This document shows, in pieces, positions 16,151 to 25,559 of a DNA stretch of 64,000 bases. Under the pieces are notes generated by a model, which saw nothing but the letters and a program-made list of their open reading frames with translations, was not told the DNA's origin and searched no databases. Position 1 is the stretch's first letter, and each line of letters begins with the position of its first letter. The position numbers were made by a program, and so were the translations under genes. The stretch lies in assembly GCF_016888515.1 (NCBI RefSeq), contig NZ_JAFEJK010000003.1, forward strand, positions 62,001 to 126,000, written 5' to 3'. Origin of the DNA: Shimia biformata (GTDB lineage Bacteria; Pseudomonadota; Alphaproteobacteria; Rhodobacterales; Rhodobacteraceae).

Positions 16151-18067
16151 GGCGTCGATATAGTCGTGGTTTGCACGTGATGCAAGGCGGCTGTCGGCAT
16201 CCAGAGACAGGCGCAGCGTCAACACATCCGCAGTTTCCGCGACCGGCGAAAGGTTGAGCCAGGGAACATCGCGCAGATGCGCCATGGCGCGGGGGTGGGT
16301 CTCGAACAGGACCGAGGTTTGCGGCAAATGCGCAAACCGCCATCCGGGGCGGGCAAGGTCGCAGAAGTCGCGGGGGCCTTCCAGATAGGTCGCAAGGGCG
16401 TTGCGGACCGGAACGTCCGTTGCCAGAGCCAGCGGCGCGTCCGCAATGCTGGGGAAATGACCGCCTCCACCAGCGCGGTAGTTGTTGGTTGCAATGACAA
16501 AGCGGTCCGTTGGGGCGATGGGCCTGCCCTGATAGCATAGGTTGACGATCCGCGTTCCGCGGGGGCTCAGCACCTCGCCAGACCCGCTGAAACGGGGCGG
16601 GGCCGCGAGGTCGATCTCGAATGTCACCCCCGACACCAGGTCGCGGTTGTAAGATGGGAATTGCGGCAGGATCAGCGCCTTGTCCCTGTCGCCGGGCAGA
16701 ACCTGGGCATATTGGCCGGCGCCCATGTCTAGCCATTCGTGCAATTGGTGGCCGGTCAGAACCAGAGCGGCAATGTCGTTGGGATAATGCTGCATATCCA
16801 CGATATCGCGTTGGGTGATGGTGCCCGGTGCAACATCGGTGAACTGCGATCGGCGGCCCGGTCCACCGCTTTTGAAGGGCGCGGCGCTGCCCAGAACCGG
16901 AAGGCCGGCAAACTCGGTTTCACCCAGCTGATCGCGCACGAATGCGGCCTTGGCCTCGGCGACCAGCCTGGTCGACAAGTCTTCTGTCAGCAATGCGAAA
17001 TAGCTATGAACCGGGCGGGGCAGGCTGGCAACAGGCTGGTCGATCCGGTCCAGCGTGCGGCGATGGAACGGCGCGGCAAGCGCTGCGGCCTCGGGGTCTT
17101 CGGCTTGGCCCGCGACCGAAAGCGCCTGAACCCGCACCGATGCGACGTCCCATCCGTCGGTTTTGCGTGTCAGGCGCAGGTCGATGCGGCCGAGATGCGA
17201 GCCGCCCGCGCCGGCCATGACGGCTGGCACCCCATGCACCAGCCCTGTGCCTGTGTCGATCCCGGTATGGGGCGGATGGTCGGGACTTGGAAAAACCTCG
17301 TGCGTGTGGCCCGCGATCACGGCGTCGATGCCTTCCAGCGCCGCGATATCTGCCCCGACGTTTTCGCCATGCCCATCGGATCCCGTGGCCACAAGCCCGG
17401 AATGTGCCAGTGCGACAATGACGTCGGCGCCACGGTCCCTGAGCGTCGCGACGGCTTCCCGTGCAGCCTTAAGAATTGGCTGCGCGGTCAGGCGGGTTCC
17501 GACGCGCGTTGCCTCCCAGTTCAGAACGGCAGGTGGCAGCACGGCGAACAAACCGATTTTGACGCAATGGGAAGTGCCGTCCGTATCCATCAAGGCGCGG
17601 TCCAGGATGTGAACCGGTTGAACCCGCCCGCGCCAAACGGCGTCCATCGATTGGGTCGCGCCTTGAATATTGGCGCACAGAACCGGGAAATGCGCATGCC
17701 GCAAGGTCTCAAAAAGCGGCTCCAGACCAAAGGTAAACTCGTGATTGCCAAGGCCGACGGCGTCATAGCCAAGCGCGTTCATCCCTGCGATCAGCGGGTG
17801 CGGCCCGTCCCGGAATGCCTGTGTTTCATAGAAGAAATCGGAAAGCGGGGTGCCCTGCAGAAAGTCACCGTTGTCTACCAGTATCGAGTTCGTCGCCGAG
17901 GCGCGTTCCGAACGGATCAGGCCAGCACATCGGGCAAACCCGCTTGCCGGGGCCGGATCGCGCGAAAAATAGTCGACCCCCAACAGATCGCCATGCAGGT
18001 CCGAGGTCGCCAGTATCCGCAGATCTATTTCCGGCGCAGGTTTGGCGTTCAACTGGTTCGTCGTCAC
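16148..18067 (-). CDS. 5'-nucleotidase / 2',3'-cyclic phosphodiesterase family protein
   Basis: A 639-aa enzyme of the CpdB/UshA family. The N-terminal calcineurin-like metallophosphatase domain shows SDLHG (residues 22-26), DNGDFLQGTP, the GNHEF metal motif and a late GHTHE. The C-terminal half is a 5_nucleotid_C domain with the NNYRAGGGGHFP substrate loop. These enzymes hydrolyse 2',3'-cyclic nucleotides and 3'-nucleotides, normally in the periplasm. No signal peptide is visible at this N-terminus (MTTNQLNAKPAPEIDL), so it may be cytoplasmic or the start may differ. The final codons overlap the ffs promoter. Confidence 0.88.
   Translation of the reverse strand: MTTNQLNAKPAPEIDLRILATSDLHGDLLGVDYFSRDPAPASGFARCAGLIRSERASATNSILVDNGDFLQGTPLSDFFYETQAFRDGPHPLIAGMNALGYDAVGLGNHEFTFGLEPLFETLRHAHFPVLCANIQGATQSMDAVWRGRVQPVHILDRALMDTDGTSHCVKIGLFAVLPPAVLNWEATRVGTRLTAQPILKAAREAVATLRDRGADVIVALAHSGLVATGSDGHGENVGADIAALEGIDAVIAGHTHEVFPSPDHPPHTGIDTGTGLVHGVPAVMAGAGGSHLGRIDLRLTRKTDGWDVASVRVQALSVAGQAEDPEAAALAAPFHRRTLDRIDQPVASLPRPVHSYFALLTEDLSTRLVAEAKAAFVRDQLGETEFAGLPVLGSAAPFKSGGPGRRSQFTDVAPGTITQRDIVDMQHYPNDIAALVLTGHQLHEWLDMGAGQYAQVLPGDRDKALILPQFPSYNRDLVSGVTFEIDLAAPPRFSGSGEVLSPRGTRIVNLCYQGRPIAPTDRFVIATNNYRAGGGGHFPSIADAPLALATDVPVRNALATYLEGPRDFCDLARPGWRFAHLPQTSVLFETHPRAMAHLRDVPWLNLSPVAETADVLTLRLSLDADSRLASRANHDYIDA
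16157..16185 (-). promoter_or_regulatory. Candidate ffs promoter inside the 3' end of the metallophosphatase gene
   Basis: On the minus strand TTGCAT (plus 16180-16185) and TATATC (plus 16157-16162) are spaced by exactly 17 bp. A start 7 bp later falls at about 16150, the first base of the SRP RNA terminal helix. Confidence 0.6.
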
Positions 18068-18248
18068 TGGGCGCGTTTCACATTCAAGGGGTCGGGGTGT
18101 TCGACAAGGCGATTTTTCTCAACCATACAACAACTTGTGCGTGTATCAACAACACATTCGCGGATCATCGGACGAAGTGCGGTGGGTGGAATGGACCATT
18201 GCCATTGGATTGCCTGGTGTGGCAGCTAGACGCGACAGGAGGTGCCAG

Positions 18249-19217
18249 ATGCAGCATGCGGAAACAGTGACATTCGGGGGCTCGGGACTGGACCGTGCTG
18301 CGGAACTACGCGGCAACCCCGAGGCGTTGCAAACCCTGCGCGCCGATCCTGCCGCCCGCAGTATCGTGCATTGGCGCGGCAAGCCCATGCTCGCAGGTGC
18401 GGCAGCAGATCAGCTTGTACGCGTTCCGATGGATCACCCCGTTCTGAACGAGGCCAAATCGCCGCCGGTTTTCCTGGGGCGCGACGAAGGCGCGGCGGTG
18501 TTCGCAACCGATATCAGCCCTTGGACGCCCGATGATCTGGACCCAGAGCAGCTGAAACAGTTTTTCGACCCGTCACAACAGCATCACCCGGCCATGCCGC
18601 CAGACCACGTGTTTCGCGAACTGCGAGGTGTGATGACCCGGCTGACCCCGCGTGATGCCGAACTGACCGTGACGGCCAAGGCGATCATGGGCTGGCACCG
18701 GTCGCACCGGTTCTGCGCTGTCTGCGGCACTGAAAGCGAAATGGCGATGGCCGGATGGCAGCGCAACTGCCCGTCTTGCGGGGGGCAGCATTTCCCGCGC
18801 ACCGATCCGGTCGTCATCATGCTGATTACCCATGGCAACCGCGTGCTGATGGGTCGCAGCCCCGGTTGGCCCGAGGGCATGTATTCGCTGCTGGCGGGCT
18901 TCGTGGAGCCGGGCGAGACGCTTGAGGCCGCCGTCCGCCGCGAGGTCATGGAAGAGGCCCGCATCCCGGTGGGCGACGTTGGCTATCTGGCAAGTCAGCC
19001 GTGGCCCTACCCGTCGTCCCTGATGTTTGGCTGCTATGGCAGGGCGCTTGATGACCAGATCACAATCGACCCGGTGGAAATCGAGGATGCGATCTGGGTA
19101 AGCCGGGAAGATATCATGGCCGCTTTCGCCGGTGAGCATCCCGTGCTGATGCCGGCCCGAAAGGGGGCCATCGCGCATTTTATCCTGCGCAATTGGCTTG
19201 CGGACAGGCTGGATTGA
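18249..19217 (+). CDS. nudC: NAD+ diphosphatase (NADH pyrophosphatase, RNA deNADding enzyme)
   Basis: A 322-aa Nudix hydrolase that cleaves NADH/NAD+ and can remove NAD caps from RNA. A four-cysteine zinc ribbon (C156, C159, C174, C177) precedes the Nudix box at about residues 217-239 (GFVEPGETLEAAVRREVMEE). The NudC-specific SQPWPYP motif is at 249-255. The box ends EEARI, so the usual glycine near its end is arginine (R238). The start ATG sits 6 bp after a perfect AGGAGG. It is divergent from the metallophosphatase gene, another nucleotide-degrading enzyme. Confidence 0.95.
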   Translation: MQHAETVTFGGSGLDRAAELRGNPEALQTLRADPAARSIVHWRGKPMLAGAAADQLVRVPMDHPVLNEAKSPPVFLGRDEGAAVFATDISPWTPDDLDPEQLKQFFDPSQQHHPAMPPDHVFRELRGVMTRLTPRDAELTVTAKAIMGWHRSHRFCAVCGTESEMAMAGWQRNCPSCGGQHFPRTDPVVIMLITHGNRVLMGRSPGWPEGMYSLLAGFVEPGETLEAAVRREVMEEARIPVGDVGYLASQPWPYPSSLMFGCYGRALDDQITIDPVEIEDAIWVSREDIMAAFAGEHPVLMPARKGAIAHFILRNWLADRLD

Positions 19218-19266
19218 GACCAGACTGCCGCCAAAAAGCGGCCTTGAGAATGAGCAGGTGAAGATC

Positions 19267-19737
19267 ATGGAAATCAAGTCAAAGGCGACGCTGGACGTGC
19301 CCATCGAGGACGTGTTCGCAACGCTCAGCGATTTTGAGGGATATGAACGTTCGGCCCTGCGGCGCGGGATCGAAGTCGAACGTCTGGACACGCTTGGCGG
19401 TGCGGGCGTTGGCGCGAAATGGGATTTGAAGTTCCAGTTCCGCGGCAAGGACAGGCAGCTTGAGCTGGAGCTTGTCGAATACAATCGCCCCGAAGAGATG
19501 GTGTTCAAGTCCCATATGCAGGGGCTTGATGTCGATTCCAGGGTGGAACTGGTCGCCCTGTCGCGCACCCGCACCCGGATCAACGTGGCGGCAGACCTGA
19601 AGCCTCAGTCGCTGCCGTCCAAGCTTCTGGTTCAGTCGTTGAAGCTGGCCAAGGCGAAGATCGCCAAACGGATGGACCGCAAGCTGGCTGGCCACGCCAA
19701 GGACATCGAAGACCGCTATCGCCGCAGCGCCGGGTAG
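19267..19737 (+). CDS. SRPBCC family protein
   Basis: A 156-aa START/Bet v1-like protein: MEIKSKATLDVPIEDVFATLSDFEGYERSA resembles the polyketide cyclase/dehydrase subgroup. It has no signal peptide and a basic C-terminus. The start ATG follows GCAGGTGAAG. It lies 49 bp after nudC on the same strand, perhaps in one transcript. The ligand and role are unknown. Confidence 0.75.
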   Translation: MEIKSKATLDVPIEDVFATLSDFEGYERSALRRGIEVERLDTLGGAGVGAKWDLKFQFRGKDRQLELELVEYNRPEEMVFKSHMQGLDVDSRVELVALSRTRTRINVAADLKPQSLPSKLLVQSLKLAKAKIAKRMDRKLAGHAKDIEDRYRRSAG

Positions 19738-19752
19738 GCGGTCCGCTTCAGC

Positions 19753-20589
19753 CTAGTTGTGGCGCGGCAGTGCCGCCGGATAGACGCCGACGATCTTCAG
19801 GGTGCTGGTGAAGTAATCCAGTTCCTCCAGCGCCCGACGCACGGCAGGGTCGTCCGGGTGACCTTCGATATCGGCATAGAACCGGGTCGCGGTGAACGAT
19901 CCGTCCACCATGTAGCTTTCCAGCTTGGTCATGTTGACGCCGTTGGTGGCAAAGCCGCCCATCGCCTTATAGAGCGCGGCCGGAATGTTGCGGACCTCGA
20001 AAACGAAAGTCGTCATCATCTCGATCTCGCCACGCCGCGAGTGATCGGGCTCGCGTGACATGATGACGAACCGGGTGGTGTTGTGGCCGTGGTCCTCGAT
20101 ATCCGCGGCCAACACGTTCAACCCATAGATTTCCGCCGCCAGGTCCGAGGCCAGGACACCTACGTCGCGGCTGCCGGTTGCGGCAAGTTCGGCGGCGGCG
20201 CCGGCGCTGTCGGCGGCGGCTTCGCCCCGGATGCCGTGACGTTTCAGGAACTGCGCCGACTGGGGCAGCAAAACCAGATGCGCGCGCACCTTGGCCACGT
20301 CCTCAAGTGCGACGCCGGGATTGGCCATCAGGCAGATCCGCACGCGCACAAACGCCTCGTCGACAATATGCAGCCCGCTTTCGGGCAACAGTCGGTGGAT
20401 GTCGGCGACCCGCCCATAGGTGGTGTTCTCGATCGGCAGCATCGCCAGATCCGCCTTGCCCTCTTTCACCGCTGCGATCACCTCTTCGAAGGTCCGGCAG
20501 GGCAGGGCTTCCATATCGGGTCGGGCCTGTTTGCAGGCTTCATGGCTATAGGCGCCGGGTTCTCCCTGGAACGCGATACGGTTCGTCAT
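19753..20589 (-). CDS. pheA: Prephenate dehydratase
   Basis: A 278-aa monofunctional enzyme that converts prephenate to phenylpyruvate in phenylalanine synthesis. The catalytic domain opens [15 protein letters not shown] and contains the TTRF motif at residues 171-174. A C-terminal ACT domain (about 193-275) gives phenylalanine feedback; in place of ESRP it reads ESYM at 224-227, a variant I associate with alphaproteobacterial enzymes. The start MTNRIAF gives the family N-terminus. It is divergent from the cytochrome c gene. Confidence 0.95.
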   Translation of the reverse strand: MTNRIAFQGEPGAYSHEACKQARPDMEALPCRTFEEVIAAVKEGKADLAMLPIENTTYGRVADIHRLLPESGLHIVDEAFVRVRICLMANPGVALEDVAKVRAHLVLLPQSAQFLKRHGIRGEAAADSAGAAAELAATGSRDVGVLASDLAAEIYGLNVLAADIEDHGHNTTRFVIMSREPDHSRRGEIEMMTTFVFEVRNIPAALYKAMGGFATNGVNMTKLESYMVDGSFTATRFYADIEGHPDDPAVRRALEELDYFTSTLKIVGVYPAALPRHN

Positions 20590-20707
20590 GAGGTCAGTGT
20601 CCGTAGAATTGGCGGGTATAAGGCGTTTCGTCGCGGTAACTATACCTTGCGTTCCGCAAGAGGAAGCGGATAGATACCGCGCAAACGCCACGAGATGGAA
20701 ACGTAGC

Positions 20708-21235
20708 ATGTTTGACACGATGACAATTACCAAGGTTGTGGGCGGCCTCTGCGGCGCGCTCCTGGTTTATCTGATGGGGGCCTGGGCGGCCGAATCGATC
20801 TATCACACCGGACCCAGCGGGCATGGCGATCATGCGCAGCAGGCCTATGTGATCGAAGTCGAAGGCGGTGACGACCATGGTGGCGCCGAAGCCGAAGAAG
20901 GCCCGTCGTTCGAGGACCTGCTGGCCAGCGCGGACGTTGGCAAGGGCGCCAGGGTGTTTGGCAAGTGCAAGGCATGTCACAAGCTGGAAGATGGCGCCAA
21001 CGCAACCGGTCCGCATCTGTACGGAATCGTTGGCCGCGCGGTCGACTCGGTTGACGGTTTTGGCTATTCGGGTGCGCTTGAACAGGTCGCCGATGTCTGG
21101 ACGCCGGAAAACCTGGATGGCTTCCTTGAAAACCCCAAAGGTTATGCGCCGGGCACCAAGATGTCTTTCTCGGGTCTGAAAAAGGCCGAGGACCGCGCCA
21201 ACCTGATCGCCTATCTCGACAGTCTCGACGACTGA
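20708..21235 (+). CDS. cycM: Membrane-anchored cytochrome c (c552/cy type)
   Basis: A 175-aa class I cytochrome c with an uncleaved N-terminal anchor ([20 protein letters not shown]), a charged linker rich in H, D and E, and a heme domain. Heme is attached at C87, C90 and H91 (CKACH) and the sixth ligand is likely M152 in GTKMSF. Such proteins (Paracoccus CycM, Rhodobacter cy) shuttle electrons from bc1 to terminal oxidases. The cbb3 oxidase in this window is a possible acceptor. A strong terminator follows. Confidence 0.9.
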   Translation: MFDTMTITKVVGGLCGALLVYLMGAWAAESIYHTGPSGHGDHAQQAYVIEVEGGDDHGGAEAEEGPSFEDLLASADVGKGARVFGKCKACHKLEDGANATGPHLYGIVGRAVDSVDGFGYSGALEQVADVWTPENLDGFLENPKGYAPGTKMSFSGLKKAEDRANLIAYLDSLDD

Positions 21236-21260
21236 TCGCCGCGCAAGGTATCCATGTGCG

Positions 21261-21290
21261 AAAGGCCGCTGATCCTCAGCGGCCTTTTTC
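21261..21290 (+). terminator. Intrinsic terminator of the cytochrome c gene
   Basis: A 12-bp stem AAAGGCCGCTGA (21261-21272) / TCAGCGGCCTTT with a 3-nt loop, followed by more T residues. Confidence 0.93.
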
Positions 21291-21426
21291 TTTGCCTTTT
21301 GACGACCTACACAGTGCGTTCACACCCTGTTTATGAAATCGCATCTTGAATCTGCGCACCCGAACCCTGTTTATTGAAGGGAAAGCGGGGCAACACGCAA
21401 AACTGCGACCAGCAGGAGAGGCGGAA

Positions 21427-23361
21427 ATGAAAGAGAAAACGATCAAGATCAGCGGCCCGACGATGAACCGTCGTCAGGCGCTTGGCTTCATGGGCGCCGG
21501 TGCGCTGGCATTGGGGACCACGGCGCCGGGACGCCTGTTTGCTGCTGATGACGACATCATCCGCTCGCACGGGTATTCCTTCTTTGGCGACCTGCAATAT
21601 GCCAAGGGCTTTTCGCATTTCAACTACGTGAACCCCAACGCGCCGAAAGGCGGCGAGGTGACACTGTCATCGCGCGGCACCTTTGACGGGTTCAACCGCT
21701 GGGCCTGGCGCGGCAATCCCGAAACCAGTTCGAGCGTCGTGGCCGAGTCGATGTTCGGTGAAATGCCCTGGGGCGGCGGTCTGCCCGCCGACAGCATTAC
21801 CGACGCCTATTGCCTGATCGCGCGCGAGGTCGAGTATCCCAAGGACAAGTCGTGGTGCGTCTTCCACATGCGTGACGACGTGGTGTTCCGCGACGGCTCG
21901 CCCCTGCGGGCGCAGGATGCGGCCTTCACACACAATCTGTTCCTTGAGCAGGGCATTCGGTCTTATGCCCGTTCCGTGAAAGAGCGGATCGAAGCGGTCG
22001 AGGTCGTGGACGACCACACCCTGCGCTACAAGTTCGTCGACGGCATCTCGCGCCGCTCGCTGATCGACCAGGTCGGTGGCACGCCGATCTTTTCGGAAGA
22101 ATGGTACAAGGAAACCGGCGAACGGCTGGACGAACCCTCGGTCCTGTCGCCGATGGCCTCAGGGCCGTATCAAGTCGGCGACTACGAATTCAACCGCTAC
22201 GTGGTCTATGAACGCAACCCGAACTACTGGGGCTGGGATCATCCACTGAACGCCGGGCGGCACAATTTCGACCGCATCCGCATCGAGTATTTCGCCGATG
22301 ACGCCGCCGAGTTCGAGGCGTTCAAGGCCGGTGTCTACAGCTTCCGTTCTGAAGGTTCGACCAAGCGCTGGGCGACGGGCTATGACTTCCCGGCGGTGCA
22401 GAAGGGCCATGTGGTGCTGGAAGAAATCCCGCACAGCAACGCGCCCACAAATACCGGGGTGATTTTCAACACCTCGCGCCCGCCGCTGGACAACCGCAAT
22501 ATCCGCCACGCGCTGTCGCTCGCCTTCAACTTCGAATGGACGCGGGATTCGCTGCAATTCGGCCTGACCACCCAGCGTCATTCCTTTGCCGAACGCCAAG
22601 AGTGGGAGGCCAAGGGCGTGCCGGAGGGGGCCGAACTTGAGCTTCTGAGGGCGCTGGGCGACGTTGTTCCGCCTGAGGTGCTGACCGAACCCGCGGTCAT
22701 GGCGCATGAATCGAAACCCGACACGCCGCTCGATCGCCGCAACAAGCGCACCGCGCTGCGGATGCTCGAGGCCGAGGGCTGGAGCGTCAATGACAAGGGC
22801 GAAATGCGCGATGCTGAGGGCAACCGCTTGTCTTTGGATTTCCTCGTGCTGTCGACATGGGACGACACCCGTCAGGCGGTGATCGAGACCTATGCCAATA
22901 CGCTGCGCGACTGGGGGATCGAGGTCAACGCCGACAAGGTCGACAGCGCTCAGGGACAACAAAGGTTCCTCGACAAGGATTATGACCTGATCCACACCCG
23001 TTACCTGACCTTCTCGTCCGCCGGGACGGGACTGTTCCAGATGTTCGGCGCCGAAACCGCGATGGTGTCTTCCTACAACCCCGGTGCCCTGCGCAGCCCC
23101 ATGGTCGACGCGATTATCGACAAGGCCCTGGCCACCCAGTCGCGGGAAGAGGAAATCACCGCCCTGACCGCGCTGGACCGTGCCCTGCGCTATGAACGGG
23201 TCGTGGTGCCGGACGGCTTCGTGCCGGCATACTGGATCGCGCGCTATGACATGTTCGACCGTCCCGAGACCCTGCCGCCCTATTCGCTGGGCGTGCTGGA
23301 TTTCTGGTGGCTGAACGAAGAAAAACGGGCGGCTCTGGTTGCCGCAGGCGCGCTGAGGTAA
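21427..23361 (+). CDS. yejA: Peptide ABC transporter substrate-binding protein (YejA type)
   Basis: A 644-aa periplasmic family 5 solute-binding protein. The N-terminus carries a twin-arginine-like signal (NRRQALGFMGAGALALG), suggesting Tat export. The body contains the family features of YejA: YAKGFSHFNYVNPNAPKGG, SLIDQVGGTPIFSEEWY and ending LDFWWLNEEKR. The Yej system imports peptides, including microcin C-like compounds in enterobacteria. The start at 21427 lies behind AGGAGAGGCGGAA. It heads yejABEF. Confidence 0.9.
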   Translation: MKEKTIKISGPTMNRRQALGFMGAGALALGTTAPGRLFAADDDIIRSHGYSFFGDLQYAKGFSHFNYVNPNAPKGGEVTLSSRGTFDGFNRWAWRGNPETSSSVVAESMFGEMPWGGGLPADSITDAYCLIAREVEYPKDKSWCVFHMRDDVVFRDGSPLRAQDAAFTHNLFLEQGIRSYARSVKERIEAVEVVDDHTLRYKFVDGISRRSLIDQVGGTPIFSEEWYKETGERLDEPSVLSPMASGPYQVGDYEFNRYVVYERNPNYWGWDHPLNAGRHNFDRIRIEYFADDAAEFEAFKAGVYSFRSEGSTKRWATGYDFPAVQKGHVVLEEIPHSNAPTNTGVIFNTSRPPLDNRNIRHALSLAFNFEWTRDSLQFGLTTQRHSFAERQEWEAKGVPEGAELELLRALGDVVPPEVLTEPAVMAHESKPDTPLDRRNKRTALRMLEAEGWSVNDKGEMRDAEGNRLSLDFLVLSTWDDTRQAVIETYANTLRDWGIEVNADKVDSAQGQQRFLDKDYDLIHTRYLTFSSAGTGLFQMFGAETAMVSSYNPGALRSPMVDAIIDKALATQSREEEITALTALDRALRYERVVVPDGFVPAYWIARYDMFDRPETLPPYSLGVLDFWWLNEEKRAALVAAGALR

Positions 23362-23367
23362 CTGGCC

Positions 23368-24453
23368 TTGGGCGCATATATCCTAAGACGACTGTTGTTG
23401 GTGATCCCGACACTGATCGGGATTCTCGTGATCAACTTCACGCTTGTGCAATTTGTCCCCGGTGGCCCGGTCGAGCAGGTCATCGCCAAGATGCAGGGCG
23501 AGGGCGATGCGTTTTCAAGCTTTGCCGGCGGTGCCGAGAACCTGACCGAAGACACCTTCGGCTCGGACAGCAAGTATCTGGGCGCGCGTGGCCTGCCCAA
23601 GGAATTCATCGAGGAGCTTGAGAAGGAATTTGGCTTCGACAAACCGCCGCTCGAGCGGTTCCTGACGATGATGGGCAACTACCTGACGCTGGATTTCGGC
23701 GAGAGCTATTTCCGCAAGATCACGGTGATCGACCTTGTGCTGGAAAAGATGCCGGTCTCGATCACATTGGGGCTTTGGTCCACGCTGATTGCCTACATGG
23801 TCTCGATCCCGCTTGGCATCCGCAAGGCGGTACATGACGGTACGCCGTTTGACACATGGACCAGTGGCGCGATCATCGTCGCCTATGCGATCCCCGGCTT
23901 CCTGTTCGCGATCCTTTTGCTGGTGTTGTTCGCGGGCGGGTCATACTGGCGTATCTTCCCGCTCAGGGGGCTGACTTCTGACGGGTGGGAAAACCTGTCG
24001 CTGATCGGCAAGATCCTCGACTATTTCTGGCACATCACCCTACCTGTTCTCGCCTCGACCATTTCGGCCTTTGCCACGCTGACGCTACTGACCAAGAACT
24101 CGTTTCTTGACGAGATCAAAAAGCACTACGTCATGACCGCCCGCGCCAAGGGTCTGTCGGAAAAACGGGTGCTTTATGGCCATGTTTTCCGCAATGCGAT
24201 GCTGATCGTGATCGCGGGCTTCCCGGCGGTGTTCATCGGCGTGTTCTTCGGCGGCTCACTGATCATTGAAACCATCTTCTCGCTCGACGGGCTCGGGCGG
24301 CTTGGTTTCGAGGCAGCGGTCGCGCGGGACTACCCTGTCATCTTCGGCACCCTCTTTATCTTCGGCCTGATCGGTCTTGTGGTCGGCATCCTCAGTGACC
24401 TGATGTATGTCGTGGTCGATCCGCGCATCGATTTCGAGCGGAGGGAGGGCTGA
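23368..24453 (+). CDS. yejB: Peptide ABC transporter permease YejB
   Basis: A 361-aa inner-membrane permease with the DppB-like N-terminus ([22 protein letters not shown]) and the EAA loop [20 protein letters not shown] for ATPase contact. The start is a TTG preceded by AGG overlapping the yejA stop; no ATG is available nearby. It is 6 bp after yejA and overlaps yejE by one base (TGATG). Confidence 0.93.
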   Translation: MGAYILRRLLLVIPTLIGILVINFTLVQFVPGGPVEQVIAKMQGEGDAFSSFAGGAENLTEDTFGSDSKYLGARGLPKEFIEELEKEFGFDKPPLERFLTMMGNYLTLDFGESYFRKITVIDLVLEKMPVSITLGLWSTLIAYMVSIPLGIRKAVHDGTPFDTWTSGAIIVAYAIPGFLFAILLLVLFAGGSYWRIFPLRGLTSDGWENLSLIGKILDYFWHITLPVLASTISAFATLTLLTKNSFLDEIKKHYVMTARAKGLSEKRVLYGHVFRNAMLIVIAGFPAVFIGVFFGGSLIIETIFSLDGLGRLGFEAAVARDYPVIFGTLFIFGLIGLVVGILSDLMYVVVDPRIDFERREG

Positions 24454-25559
24454 TGGCATTGTCCCCCCTGAACCAGCGGCGCTGGCGCAATTTCCGGCGC
24501 AACCGGCGAGCCTATTGGTCGCTGATCATCTTCACCATTGCCTTCGGCCTCAGCCTGTTTGCCGAGTTGATCGCCAATGACAAACCGATCCTCGTGAATT
24601 ATCGCGGCGATTACTTCACCCCGGTGTTCAAATTCTATCCCGAAACCGCCTTTGGCGGCGACTTCAAGACCGAGGCCGACTATCGCGACCCCGTGGTGCA
24701 ATGCCTGATCGCCACGGGCGGGTTGGATATGTGCCTGGATGAACCTGAACAGCTGATCGAAGATGCCGCCGATGGCGTGATCGACGGCGAAGAGATCGTA
24801 AAGGGCTGGGCGCTCTGGCCTCTGATCCCATATTCCTATGACACGCCCGTTGACCGTCCCGGCGCCGCACCGCTGCCGCCGGGCGACGGCAATCTTCTGG
24901 GCACCGATGACCGCAAGCGCGATGTGATGGCGCGGGTGATCTATGGCTTCCGCCTGTCGATCTTCTTCACCCTGATCGTCACGACGCTCTCCAGTGTGGT
25001 TGGCATCATGGCCGGCGCGATTCAGGGTTTCTTCGGCGGCAAGATCGACCTGATCTTCCAGCGCCTGATCGAGATCTGGGGATCCACCCCGCAGATCTAT
25101 GTCATCATTATCCTGTTTGCGATTTTGGGGCGCAGTTTCTGGCTGCTTGTCTTCGTCACCGTGCTGTTCGGCTGGACCGCGCTGGTCGGCGTTGTCCGGG
25201 CCGAGTTCCTGCGCGCCCGCAACCTTGAATATGTCCGTGCCGCTCGCGCGCTGGGGGTCAGTGACCGGGTCATCATGTTCCGCCATATGCTGCCCAACGC
25301 GATGGTGGCGACGCTGACCATGCTGCCTTTCATCGTGACCGGCACGATCGGCCTTCTGGCCTCGCTCGATTTCCTCGGCTTCGGCCTGCCGTCGTCGGCA
25401 CCTTCGCTGGGGGAACTGACGCTTCAGGCAAAACAGAACCTGCAGGCGCCGTGGCTGGCCTTCACCGCCTTCTTCACCTTCGCTATCATGCTGTCGCTTC
25501 TGGTCTTCATCTTCGAAGGCGTGCGCGATGCCTTTGACCCCCGGAAGACGTTTTCATGA
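24453..25559 (+). CDS. yejE: Peptide ABC transporter permease YejE
   Basis: A 368-aa DppC-like permease. The characteristic N-terminus LNQRRWRNFRRNRRAYWSL is followed by a membrane helix and a long periplasmic insert (about residues 45-150) seen in YejE proteins. The EAA loop is ARALGVSDRVIMFRHMLPNA. It overlaps both neighbours (TGATG at the start, ATGA at the end). Confidence 0.93.
   Translation: MALSPLNQRRWRNFRRNRRAYWSLIIFTIAFGLSLFAELIANDKPILVNYRGDYFTPVFKFYPETAFGGDFKTEADYRDPVVQCLIATGGLDMCLDEPEQLIEDAADGVIDGEEIVKGWALWPLIPYSYDTPVDRPGAAPLPPGDGNLLGTDDRKRDVMARVIYGFRLSIFFTLIVTTLSSVVGIMAGAIQGFFGGKIDLIFQRLIEIWGSTPQIYVIIILFAILGRSFWLLVFVTVLFGWTALVGVVRAEFLRARNLEYVRAARALGVSDRVIMFRHMLPNAMVATLTMLPFIVTGTIGLLASLDFLGFGLPSSAPSLGELTLQAKQNLQAPWLAFTAFFTFAIMLSLLVFIFEGVRDAFDPRKTFS

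Noticed and set aside
15930-16736. N-terminal extension of rsgA (269 more codons in frame)
   Set aside because: It would run through the SRP RNA gene and into the metallophosphatase gene on the same strand. The RsgA family start is at 15929.
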